DNA of 49,201 nucleotides, taken from positions 1 to 49,201 of the forward strand of contig CAYFLR010000044.1 of NCBI GenBank assembly GCA_964343805.1. Direction: 5' to 3'. The notes under the pieces were generated by a model. It saw only the letters and a list, made by a program, of their open reading frames with translations. It searched no databases and had not been told where the DNA came from. The position numbers and the translations under genes are program-made. Source of the stretch: CAYFLR01 sp964343805. GTDB lineage: Bacteria; Bdellovibrionota_B; Oligoflexia; CAYFLR01. Numbering within the stretch: position 1 is the stretch's first letter; each line of letters opens with the position of its first letter. Positions 25,785-34,306 of this stretch are shown here, one piece after another.

Positions 25785-28321
25785 ATGAAAAAAACTTTAC
25801 TTCCCATAGATGATGTCCTAGATAGGATAAAAAAGAGTCTCCAAGAAGAGCAAAAAGTCATCATTGTATCTCCTCCAGGATCAGGTAAAACCACTCGAGT
25901 TCCTCCTGCTCTCACAACCATTTGTCCAAAAAAATAATCCTTCTTCAACCTCGAAGGGTGGCTGTTAGGTCCTCAGCCAGAAGGATTGCAGAGGAAAATA
26001 ATTGGACTTTAGGTAAAGAAGTTGGCTATCAAATTAGATTCGAAAAAAAACATTCCAGTGAAACAAAAATAGTTGTGGTCACCGAAGGGGTTTTGACTCG
26101 CTGGATGATACAAGATCCCTTCTTAAACGATTTTTCTTGTGTTTTGTTAGATGAATTTCATGAGAGAAATATCTACTCTGACTTTGCCATATCCTGGCTA
26201 AAACAATTAATAAATGGGGCCAGAAAAGATCTTTTTTTGGTGATTATGTCGGCCACTATGGACGCCGGCTTATTAAAAAACTATCTGAGTGAAGCTAAAA
26301 TTATTGAAGCAAAGGGGCAGCTCTTCCCACTGGATATTCGATTTTTAGATCGCCCCCTCAGTTTTTTAAATCCAGTTAGTTTTTACGAGCAAGTGGCAAA
26401 AAAGGTGGAAAGTGTCATCTCTATATCTGATTACACAGGGCATTTACTGGTCTTTCTACCGGGAATTGGAGAAATCAACCGGCTCTTTGAACTGCTGAAT
26501 TCCAATTCAAAATTAAAAAATATAGATATCTTTAAACTTCACAGTAAGTTGAACTCCCGAGATCAAGATCGAGTTTTGCGAACTGAAAATAAGAGAAAGA
26601 TCATTCTTACCACCAATATTGCCGAAACTTCCTTGACGGTAGAAGGGGTGAATTTAGTCATAGATACCGGTTTGGAAAAAGTGATTACTTTCGACACCCA
26701 TTCAGGTTGTGATAGTTTGAATTTGAAAAGAGTGAGCGTGGCTTCTGCCGATCAAAGAGCAGGAAGGGCTGCACGTCAAAGTGCCGGTATTTGCTTTCGT
26801 CTATGGACGGAAAAGGAACATGATGGATTGAAGTCTTATTTAGACCCAGAGATAAAAAGAGTCGATATTACTGAATCCATATTATCTATTTTAAAACTAC
26901 TTTCCTTTTCTAATACCACCCTAAGGGATTGGCCATGGCTTTCAAATCCTAGAGAAGAGCAGATGGAGTATTCTCTACGCTGTCTGAAGCTTATTAGGGC
27001 TATCAATGAAAAAGGCGGTTTAACCAGGCTTGGCGAACTCATATGTCAAATCCCTGCCCATCCCAAACTAGCTACCCTATTATTGCATGGTAAAAAGGCT
27101 GGTTGTTTACGAGAAGCGGCTTTAATCGCTGCTCTCTTAAATGAGGGTGATTTTTTAAAACTCGATCCGAGAAATTACCATGAGCTGGATGCCCTTCATT
27201 GTGATATTTCCATCCGCCTCCATATTTTTAAAGATATCGAAAAGTGGTCTTATCATGAGGTTTCCGAAGATAAATGGGATCGAATATCAGCGGTGGCAGA
27301 TCATTTTGTCAAATCCGTATTTAAATTCAATCCGGATAAAATACCTGCTTTGCCCTATTTTAAGAATAAACAAGACCGTGTTTTACAGCTTCTATTACTC
27401 TCTTTTGCTGATGGCCTCACTCGATTAAGGTCAAAAAATAAAAGTAAAGGCTTGATGGTGGGAGGGAGAGGAGTGCAAATCTCCAAGCAGTGCTGTTTGA
27501 AAAAGAGTGAACTATTTTTGAGTTTAAACCTTATGCAGACCGGTAGAAATCGAAACAAAGAGAGCAGCGTCTCTTTAGTCTCCAAAGTAAACCCTCAATG
27601 GGTGAAGTATTATTTTGCTGATTTGGTGCTGCAAAGAACTTGGCAGGAGGAGCGAAAGAAGGAAGAGCCTAAAGCCTACTCAGCCCTTTCTTTTTTTGAA
27701 GTACCATTAGAAAATCCTGTACGAATTGCTCTCTCGTCTGAAATTCAAATTAGCAATATTGTAGATACCATTCTAAAAACATGGAAAAATTATTTAACAG
27801 GCCATCCTAAGATTAAACAGTGGGTGAATCGAGTAAACCTCTGCTCTAAGTATTATAGCGCTTTAAATTGGCCAGATTTTAATCAAGAGAGTTTGACCGA
27901 GATTGTGACTCTCGCTTTTGAAGAACAGACCGAGTGGCAAAAATGGTCTGACAATTTTTTACTGCCCTATTTTGAACTTCTATTGCCTTTTGAATGCTCA
28001 GATCTTTTAACAAAAATGGCTCCCCCATCCATAAAGCTACCTAATCAGAAAACCTATCCACTTCATTATAAGTCGGATGGAACCGTCTGTGTTCGCATCA
28101 TTATAAAGGATTTGTATGGGATGGAATTTGAAAAGAAATTAATGGAAGGACGGGTTCCACTACAAATTGAAGTGCTTGGTCCTAATCAGCGGCTTATTCA
28201 AACCACGAGCTCATTAAAAAAGTTTTGGCAATCAAGTTATCCAATGGTTCGAAAAGATTATAGAGGAAGATACCCAAAGCATCCTTGGCCGGAAGATCCT
28301 TTGAGTACTAAACATCAATAG
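25785..28321 (+). pseudogene. hrpB: ATP-dependent helicase HrpB, split by -1 frameshift at A7
   Basis: A DEAH-type RNA-helicase-like protein. ATG 25785 opens a frame of 50 codons that carries the Walker A motif (PPGSGKTT, residues 30-37) and stops at TAA 25935-25937. The rest continues in the -1 frame: KIILLQPRRVAVRSSARRIA, LLDEFHERN (motif II, DEFH), IMSATMD, TTNIAETSLTVEGV, SADQRAGRAARQ, and the HrpB-specific C-terminus. The switch point is seven A at 25928-25934, read A AAA AAA just before the stop, a classic slippery heptamer. Joined there, the product is 845 aa, normal for HrpB. It may be programmed frameshifting, polymerase slippage, a real mutation or a homopolymer sequencing error. 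No clear ribosome site precedes ATG 25785. Confidence 0.85.
25928..25934 (+). other. Slippery A7 heptamer in hrpB
   Basis: The zero-frame reading is CCA AAA AAA TAA. The seven A fit X XXY YYZ with X, Y and Z all A, directly followed by the zero-frame stop. A -1 slip leads straight into the HrpB frame. E. coli dnaX uses the related A AAA AAG. I saw no obvious strong stem-loop just downstream. Confidence 0.6.
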
Positions 28322-28763
28322 TATTATCGTCCTGGGATTGAGGACTCTTACTGTAGGTTTGATGGTGATAAAACACCCCTGCTTGATGCCAAGTGCCTTT
28401 TTCCATGTGCTTTTTTAAATAGGGAACAAGTAAAGTGATGAGTATCTGCCTGGTTTGAGGCAATAGCAGCATTAACCCAATGAGATCAGTAAAAAAACCA
28501 GGGGTTAATAAGGTTATCCCCCCTGCAAAGATGAGCAGCCCTTCTAGTAACTCTTGGCTTGGTAAAACCCCTTGTTGAAGGTTCGACTGAATTTTTACTA
28601 AAAGAGAGATTCCTTGGGTTTTGGCTAAGTAAGCACCAGTAATTCCTGTAAGAATTATTATAGTGATGGTGTTTAAAACACCGATCAGACTCCCTAATTT
28701 GATCAGTATCCCGAGCTCTAAGACGGGGATAATACTGAATAAGAGAAAGAGTTTAAACATCAT
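28308..28763 (-). CDS. fxsA: FxsA family membrane protein
   Basis: A 151-aa inner-membrane protein of the FxsA family, whose E. coli member, when overproduced, relieves phage T7 exclusion by the F plasmid. Visible features are the N-terminal helix FLLFSIIPVLELGILIKLGSLIG, the second helix TITIIILTGITGAYLAKTQG, and the conserved LLIFAGGITLLTPGFFTDLIGLMLLLP block, then a basic cytoplasmic tail. The 3' end overlaps hrpB by 14 bases. Two adjacent ATG codons are possible starts. Confidence 0.9.
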   Translation of the reverse strand: MMFKLFLLFSIIPVLELGILIKLGSLIGVLNTITIIILTGITGAYLAKTQGISLLVKIQSNLQQGVLPSQELLEGLLIFAGGITLLTPGFFTDLIGLMLLLPQTRQILITLLVPYLKKHMEKGTWHQAGVFYHHQTYSKSPQSQDDNTIDV

Positions 28764-28861
28764 TAATAGCTTCCGAGGTTAGGGTCAAAATTTCACTCTC
28801 TTTGCTTTCTATAACACTAGATATCAAATAAAACAAATCTCTGGAACTAAGTTAAGTAAGC

Positions 28862-28919
28862 TTTGGAGTCCAATGATTGACACCTGCCTCTCAAAAAGTT
28901 CTGAGGATCCAGGTTAAGT
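28862..28919 (-). repeat. Intergenic dispersed repeat, copy 2 (inverted)
   Basis: Read on the minus strand, 28915-28862 aligns without gaps to 7155-7208 with 42 of 54 identities by my count. Shared blocks are AACCTG, CTCAGAA, CAATCATTG and CTCCAAA. The similarity may continue beyond with small gaps toward 28840 (TTCCAGAG against ATCCAGGT). It lies between fxsA and the TPR-like lipoprotein gene, again in a spacer. Confidence 0.6.
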
Positions 28920-28996
28920 AATATTAACAAAATCAATATTGACAAAAATAAAGAATTGCATTTATAAGGAGGGAAATTAAAAATCAGGAGGAAACC

Positions 28997-30836
28997 GTGA
29001 GAAATAAAATAAATCTATCTTTCTTTGCAAGCATCGCAATTCTTCTTTGGAGCNNNNNNNNNNNNNNNNNNNNNNAGTTGTATCGAAATCCATGATGGAA
29101 GGGATGAAGACCAGAGTAATAAAGAGGACAGCAGCGATAAAGCCCAATTGGTCTATGGTAAGGATTCACTTGAAAAGGGGCATTTAGATGAGTCTTTAGA
29201 AAGTTATGAATCTGCTCTTGAACGAGATCCAGATAATACAGAAGCCAAAGTGATGGTAGCGGTATTAAAACCTCTCACCCGTCTATTTAAACATCATGCA
29301 GTAAAAAAAGTGATGGACGGGACATCGAAATTACTTGATAAAAAAATCAAAATCAAAAAGCCATCTTATATGTCTTTAAGGTCTTCTGAAAGTTATGTTC
29401 GCTCCCTTTCCCCTACCAAAATGGTGGAAGAGAAGTCCAGTTCTTGGGATGAGGATAGCAGCGAATTAGTAGCAGAAGAGAAGATACCAGAAAGCTCCAC
29501 CTACCAGGGTGAGTGTCGTGCCAAGCAAAGTTTAATTCGCCTCATTTCTGAGCTTCCCAATAAAAAACAAAAAGAGATGTCTGACCCTAAGAAAATGGAT
29601 CCCAAGAAATCACTGGGTGATATTAAGCAGGTGGTCAGCTCTATGGATGAAGCAGATATTAAATCTATTCGTACTTTTGTCAAAGAAGAGCTTTTACCTA
29701 TATTGATGGAGAGTGCACTTGCCTTAGATGAACTCTCTGAACTTGAGAACTTTTCTTATCAATTGGTAATTAAGGAATGGTTTGAGGGCAATTGTAAGGA
29801 TCTTCCTCCTTATGTGGAAATAGATCAAAGTGATCTTCTTTTCGCTAGGAGTTTAATGCATGGAGCAATTTCCATCTTAAGTTTATCCATGGCTTACAAT
29901 ACAAATGATCTTTTAAATATTATTGGGGACTTAGAACAGGCTTTTAATCAAATGCAAAGAGTTGGTTATGATTATCAAAGTCCTAGTATTGGGAAATATT
30001 TGAAAAAGTACCCAACGTTTTTAACACTAGAGTACCAAGGACTTATGAGCCTTTCACTCCAGTATTTGAAATCTTTCTTTGATAGCGTTGAAAAGACTTT
30101 AGTTACTTTAGATGCAGAGAAAGATAATCAAAAAGATGACCTTATTCCCCGTGAAAAAGTATTTCAAGAGACCAATCTAAAACAAATGCTATCAGAAATT
30201 AACAAGGTACGTGAGTATCTGAATGGTAAACCTCTAAAAGATGAAAAGAGTGGAAGCTGTGAAGTGGATATCTCTGCTATCTTTAACTACCCAATAGAGG
30301 ATCTGAAACCACTGATTTTGATGGCTACCAAAGAGCAGCAATTAACCCAAGAAATGACTAAAAATCAAAATTATCAAAAAATCTTTCTTGGTGATGTGAA
30401 GGCCTGTCTTGAGCCAGATGGTTATACAGAAAGCTATGGCTCCGATGACTATTCAAATTCCACTTACCCTAGTGAGTATGGATCCAGTTCAGACTATGAA
30501 TCTGGTGAATTGGTAAGTGAAGAGGTCCAAGATGATGGTGACTACAGTGATTATGATGACTACAATGGCTATGAAGATTATCAAGATTATGATTCACCTT
30601 CATCAAGTGCCGATGAAGTGTACGATAGCCCTTCAGTGACTGATAATTCCAAATGTGATGAACAAGATCTTGAGTATATCATCAGTGCATATAGAAACAT
30701 GGGTTGTGAAGGGATCAATGAGGCTTTAAGAACTTATGAGGCTTATAACAATCAAGAGTATGTGGCCTGTTATGTGAGTGCTTTAAAAGAGCTGCAAGTA
30801 GAAATGCAGTGTGAACAGACGACTCCCTCTTATTAG
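28997..30836 (+). CDS. Large TPR-like lipoprotein with acidic Tyr/Asp/Ser tract (22-N run near the start)
   Basis: No known family. GTG 28997 has AGGAGG five bases upstream and opens a basic-hydrophobic signal segment (RNKINLSFFASIAILLWS). After 22 N (29054-29075) the sequence resumes with SCIEIHDG, so a lipidated Cys in or near the gap is likely. The two sides are one base out of frame with 22 N, so the true gap length is probably not 22. Then come one TPR-like unit (AQLVYGKDSLEKGHLDESLESYESALERDPDN), helical sequence, and an acidic stretch near 30430-30630 rich in Tyr, Asp and Ser. A TTG start at 29025 would keep frame but has no ribosome site and no signal peptide. Confidence 0.7.
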
Positions 30837-30858
30837 TATAAAAATTAAGGATACTTAG

Positions 30859-31197
30859 ATGCCATTTTTAAAACTACAAACCAATACCTCTATTGAGAAT
30901 CCCAAGAAACTGGCCACAGATTTATCCTCCTTGGTTGCCTCATCTCTAGGCAAGCCGGAAAGCTATGTGATGGTTAGCATAGAAAGAAATGAAAATATGG
31001 CATTCGCAGGGAAAACAGATGATCTGGTTTACATGGAGCTAAAGAGTATTGGCCTTAAAGAGGACCAAACCAAAGAGCTATCCAAGGTTTTGTGTGACCA
31101 GGTGAGTCAAGAAGTCGGAGCTCCTAAAGAGAGAATCTATATTGAGTTTGCTGCCGCTCCTCGGGCTATGTGGGGATGGAATGGAAGTACTTTTTAG
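30859..31197 (+). CDS. MIF-like / phenylpyruvate tautomerase family protein
   Basis: A 112-aa homologue of macrophage migration inhibitory factor. It has the catalytic Pro right after Met (MPFLKLQTNT), the middle SYVMVSIERNENMAFAG, and the C-terminal IYIEFAAAPRAMWGWNGSTF, where NGSTF is characteristic of MIF proteins. It probably acts as a keto-enol tautomerase of phenylpyruvate-like compounds; the true substrate is unknown. AAGGAT lies upstream of ATG. It follows the TPR-like lipoprotein by 22 bases and could be on the same transcript. Confidence 0.92.
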   Translation: MPFLKLQTNTSIENPKKLATDLSSLVASSLGKPESYVMVSIERNENMAFAGKTDDLVYMELKSIGLKEDQTKELSKVLCDQVSQEVGAPKERIYIEFAAAPRAMWGWNGSTF

Positions 31198-31260
31198 CTT
31201 TGATAACAAGTTGAAATAAAGTAATAAAATAATTAAAGTTGTATAAAAGTAAAAAATAAA

Positions 31261-31296
31261 TTGATAAAAAAACGGGGGTTTGTTATATAGACCCCC
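31261..31296 (+). promoter_or_regulatory. Putative leaderless promoter with inverted repeat over -10
   Basis: TTGATA (31261-31266), a 17-base spacer and TATATA (31284-31289) give a near-consensus sigma-70-type promoter. The ATG at 31297 lies eight bases after the -10, where transcription should begin, and no Shine-Dalgarno site precedes it, so the mRNA may be leaderless. GGGGGT (31274-31279) and ACCCCC (31291-31296) are an inverted repeat spanning the -10, a possible operator. Confidence 0.55.
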
Positions 31297-32700
31297 ATGA
31301 AACGAGCAATTTTACAACTTAATACACTCCTTTTTATTAGCTTACTTAGCATTTCTACAATGTCTGCTAATGAGCTAAGTCTTCCAAAAATCAAAGAGCA
31401 TATAGAGCAAGGTCTTTCTTATCTGCAAGCTGAGCAGAAAAAAGAGACCAAGGGCATAGAGTACTTTAGTGGAGAGTGGGAAACCATTCAAAGAATGGAA
31501 GCTAAGGTCCCCAAGTTTGGCCTACAACCAGGGTACGAAGCCTATGACTCCAATGGGTTCACCACCTCTTCGGTGGCCATTTCTCTTGCTTCAATCTACT
31601 TAAATTATCCTGAATACAGCATAATTCCTGCCATGTTAGAAATGGCCCTTGAAAACATCTATCGTTATCAAGAGAACGGAGTTTTCTATTTTTGGCAGAA
31701 AATGCCCTTTCCTGCTAACTTACTCAGGGGTGATGAAAGAGTTGAAGACCATCCTCTTTATCGTCGTGGAAATCACTTTTACCTTAATAAGCGAGTCTTT
31801 CTATGGGCGAGTAATGTGGCTCCCGATGCTGATGATACCGCCCTTTCTTATTTGGCCATAAATCTCATCAATCAAGTAGATAGCTTAACTCCCATAACTA
31901 ATTCCAGGCCTACTCCTCTCTCTATTTCCCAGTATTTTACTCCCTTTTTGGATCGCAATCGTAAGAATTTTGATCTTTATAATTTACTCACTCTGAGAAA
32001 AAATCATCGTAATACTGGGGCTTTTATGACCTGGTTAGCCCATGAGAAACCATATCGAGTGAAAGGGTTTATTCCCAAAGAAAATCAAGAAAATATCATG
32101 CTGGGAACAAATGACATTGATTGTGTAGTGAATAGTAATGTTTTAACCGCTTTAGGCGAATACAATGAAATTGAAGGAATAGATGGAGTTGCCCAATCCT
32201 GCAGATATATTAACTGGGCCATAAGAACTAATAAAAATTGGACCTGCGGAGTCTATTATCCCAATAGATATAATCTTCATTATTCGGCTGCTAAAGCTTA
32301 TAAAGCTGGAGCAAGTTGCTTAGAACCGAGTGCCCCTCGCATCGTAAAATATATTTTACGAACCATGAAAAAGGGTGGTTATTGGGTTACTAAATGGAGA
32401 AAGAATCGTCTTCAAGCCACTATTTATGCAGTTCATGCACTTCTTACTATCGGAGAAGTGGAAACCTACCAAAGTTTGTCTGCCATTGAAAAAGGGATAA
32501 AATACATTCTAGACCATGCTATAATTGAAAATGGTAAAACCCACTGGCAAAGTGGAGTCTACTTTGCTGGAGGAAGGATTTTTAGAAGGTATGTATCTTT
32601 TTATTCTAACCCATTTACTACGGCGACAGTTTTAGAGATTCTAAGCATGTACCGTAAGTTAATGGAAAAGGGTGAGGCAGCCCATGAGGTTAAGAAATAA
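31297..32700 (+). CDS. Secreted alpha/alpha-toroid-like protein with DxDDTA motif
   Basis: A 467-aa protein with a signal peptide (MKRAILQLNTLLFISLLSISTMSANE). The body consists of helical repeats with aromatic and small-residue turns (TTSSVAISLASIYLNYPEY; TNDIDCVVNSNVLTALGEYNE; LQATIYAVHALLTIGEVETY; TATVLEILSMYRKL), like the alpha/alpha toroid of class II terpene cyclases and prenyltransferase-type proteins. Residues 177-182 read DADDTA, matching the DxDDTA catalytic acid motif of squalene-hopene cyclases. It is shorter than a cyclase and is exported, so the activity is open. The end overlaps the GlpD-like gene by 17 bases, implying coupled expression. Confidence 0.6.
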   Translation: MKRAILQLNTLLFISLLSISTMSANELSLPKIKEHIEQGLSYLQAEQKKETKGIEYFSGEWETIQRMEAKVPKFGLQPGYEAYDSNGFTTSSVAISLASIYLNYPEYSIIPAMLEMALENIYRYQENGVFYFWQKMPFPANLLRGDERVEDHPLYRRGNHFYLNKRVFLWASNVAPDADDTALSYLAINLINQVDSLTPITNSRPTPLSISQYFTPFLDRNRKNFDLYNLLTLRKNHRNTGAFMTWLAHEKPYRVKGFIPKENQENIMLGTNDIDCVVNSNVLTALGEYNEIEGIDGVAQSCRYINWAIRTNKNWTCGVYYPNRYNLHYSAAKAYKAGASCLEPSAPRIVKYILRTMKKGGYWVTKWRKNRLQATIYAVHALLTIGEVETYQSLSAIEKGIKYILDHAIIENGKTHWQSGVYFAGGRIFRRYVSFYSNPFTTATVLEILSMYRKLMEKGEAAHEVKK

Positions 32701-34306
32701 TCATCTTGCAAATCTAAAGAATAATCATTTTGACGTTCTCATTATTGGCAGTGGTATTAACGGCGCTGTGAGTGCCGCTTCACTTGCTGCTCGGGGTTGT
32801 AAAGTGGCTCTTGTGGATATGGGGGACTTCGGTTCTTTCACCAGTCAAGAGTCATCAAATTTAGTTTGGGGTGGCATTAAATACTTGGAGAATCTTGAGT
32901 TTGGTCTGGTTCGTAAACTGTGTCGTTCCAGAAATCATCTTCTTGACTCTTATCCTTCCATGATTCACGAATCCCGCTTTCTTTCTCCCGTTGAAAATAG
33001 GGCTAAGCTCTTTCATTCGCTCCCTGCTTTATGGTGTGGGACCTGGCTTTATTGGTTTATGGGAAATGGCTACACAAAAAGACCTGCAGCTCACTTTAAA
33101 AGTTTTCTAAAAAAAGAGGAACCGGTTCTGCAGTTGGATAGCTGTTATGGTGGAATTGAGTATTCCGATGCTCGTCTGGTGGAGCATGATACCCGTTTTG
33201 TCTTTAACTTTGTCAGAAAAGCAATGGCAAAAGGGGCCATCGCAGTCAACTACTGCAAGGTATTAAAATCTGAAAAAAATGAAAAGGGTTGGATAAGTGA
33301 AGTGGAGGACCAGATTTCTGGTGATAACTTTGCTATCACCTCTTCCTTGATTATTAATGCGGCGGGTCCTTTTGTAGATCAGATAAATAAGATAAATAAA
33401 GTAAAAAGTGGTGCTAAACATGTCTTTTCTAAAGGAGTGCATTTAATAGTGCCAAGACTCGCTAAAAGTAAAGAGCGAGTGCTTACCTTTTTTGATGATC
33501 AAGATCGCCTCTTTTTTGTGATTCCATTAGGTCCTGTATCTGTGGTGGGAACCACTGATACCCCGGTTGAAGATGCAGATAGTGAAGTTACGGATGATGA
33601 TATTAAATACATTTTGGAGAATATTAATAAGAGATTGGATCTTTCTACTCCTTTAAGCAAACAAGATATTATCTCTACTCGATGTGGGGTGAGACCTCTT
33701 GCTATGGAGAATCAAGAGGGATCTTCTGAGACGAATAAAAGCTGGTTTAATCTTTCTCGAAAACACATTCTCGATATTAAAAAAGAGGAAAAATACTTAA
33801 GTATTTATGGTGGGAAACTCACTGATTGTCTGAATGTCGGAGTGGAAATAGCTGAGGAAGTTACTAAATTTGGCATCACTCTCTCCCCTGACCAAAAAGA
33901 TTGGTATGGTGAACCCTCTATTCAAAAACGAGATGAGTTTTTTAAGCAAGCCGACCATTTGAATTTAGAACAGTACGCTATTGGTGATACCTATGAGCCT
34001 CTTAAAAACCGATTGTGGCGAAGGTATGGGCTGGATGCTTTCAAATTACTAGATGAACTGAAAAATGACAACAAAAACGGGGTTGCTTTTATTGAAGGTG
34101 CCGCTTATTTAAAATGTGAGCTAGATTTAGTTCAAAAAAGAGAGATGATCACGAAGCTGGAAGATTTTCTAAGGCGCCGGACCCGGTCTGAACTCATCCT
34201 AGGCAAAAAAGGATTAGCTGCTTCACCAGACCTTAGCGCCATTTGTGAAATATTTTTTGGTAAAGATCTGGCCGAAGAAAAATTAAAAGAATACACCGCC
34301 CATTAA
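32684..34306 (+). CDS. FAD-dependent glycerol-3-phosphate dehydrogenase (GlpD-like)
   Basis: A 540-aa flavoprotein. The Rossmann FAD motif is VLIIGSGINGAVSAASLAARG, followed by LVDMGDFGSFTSQESSNLVWGGIKYLEN, as in GlpD, and GTTDTPV, STRCGVRPL and IYGGKLTDCLN in the C-terminal half. The family oxidises sn-glycerol 3-phosphate to DHAP and passes electrons to quinone at the membrane. The WGG motif and middle region differ from the usual S-K-L-I-H-G-G, so the exact substrate should be treated with care. ATG 32684 has GTGAGG upstream; GTG 32672 is an alternative. It overlaps the secreted toroid-like gene and converges on the M17 peptidase. Confidence 0.85.
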   Translation: MRLRNNHLANLKNNHFDVLIIGSGINGAVSAASLAARGCKVALVDMGDFGSFTSQESSNLVWGGIKYLENLEFGLVRKLCRSRNHLLDSYPSMIHESRFLSPVENRAKLFHSLPALWCGTWLYWFMGNGYTKRPAAHFKSFLKKEEPVLQLDSCYGGIEYSDARLVEHDTRFVFNFVRKAMAKGAIAVNYCKVLKSEKNEKGWISEVEDQISGDNFAITSSLIINAAGPFVDQINKINKVKSGAKHVFSKGVHLIVPRLAKSKERVLTFFDDQDRLFFVIPLGPVSVVGTTDTPVEDADSEVTDDDIKYILENINKRLDLSTPLSKQDIISTRCGVRPLAMENQEGSSETNKSWFNLSRKHILDIKKEEKYLSIYGGKLTDCLNVGVEIAEEVTKFGITLSPDQKDWYGEPSIQKRDEFFKQADHLNLEQYAIGDTYEPLKNRLWRRYGLDAFKLLDELKNDNKNGVAFIEGAAYLKCELDLVQKREMITKLEDFLRRRTRSELILGKKGLAASPDLSAICEIFFGKDLAEEKLKEYTAH

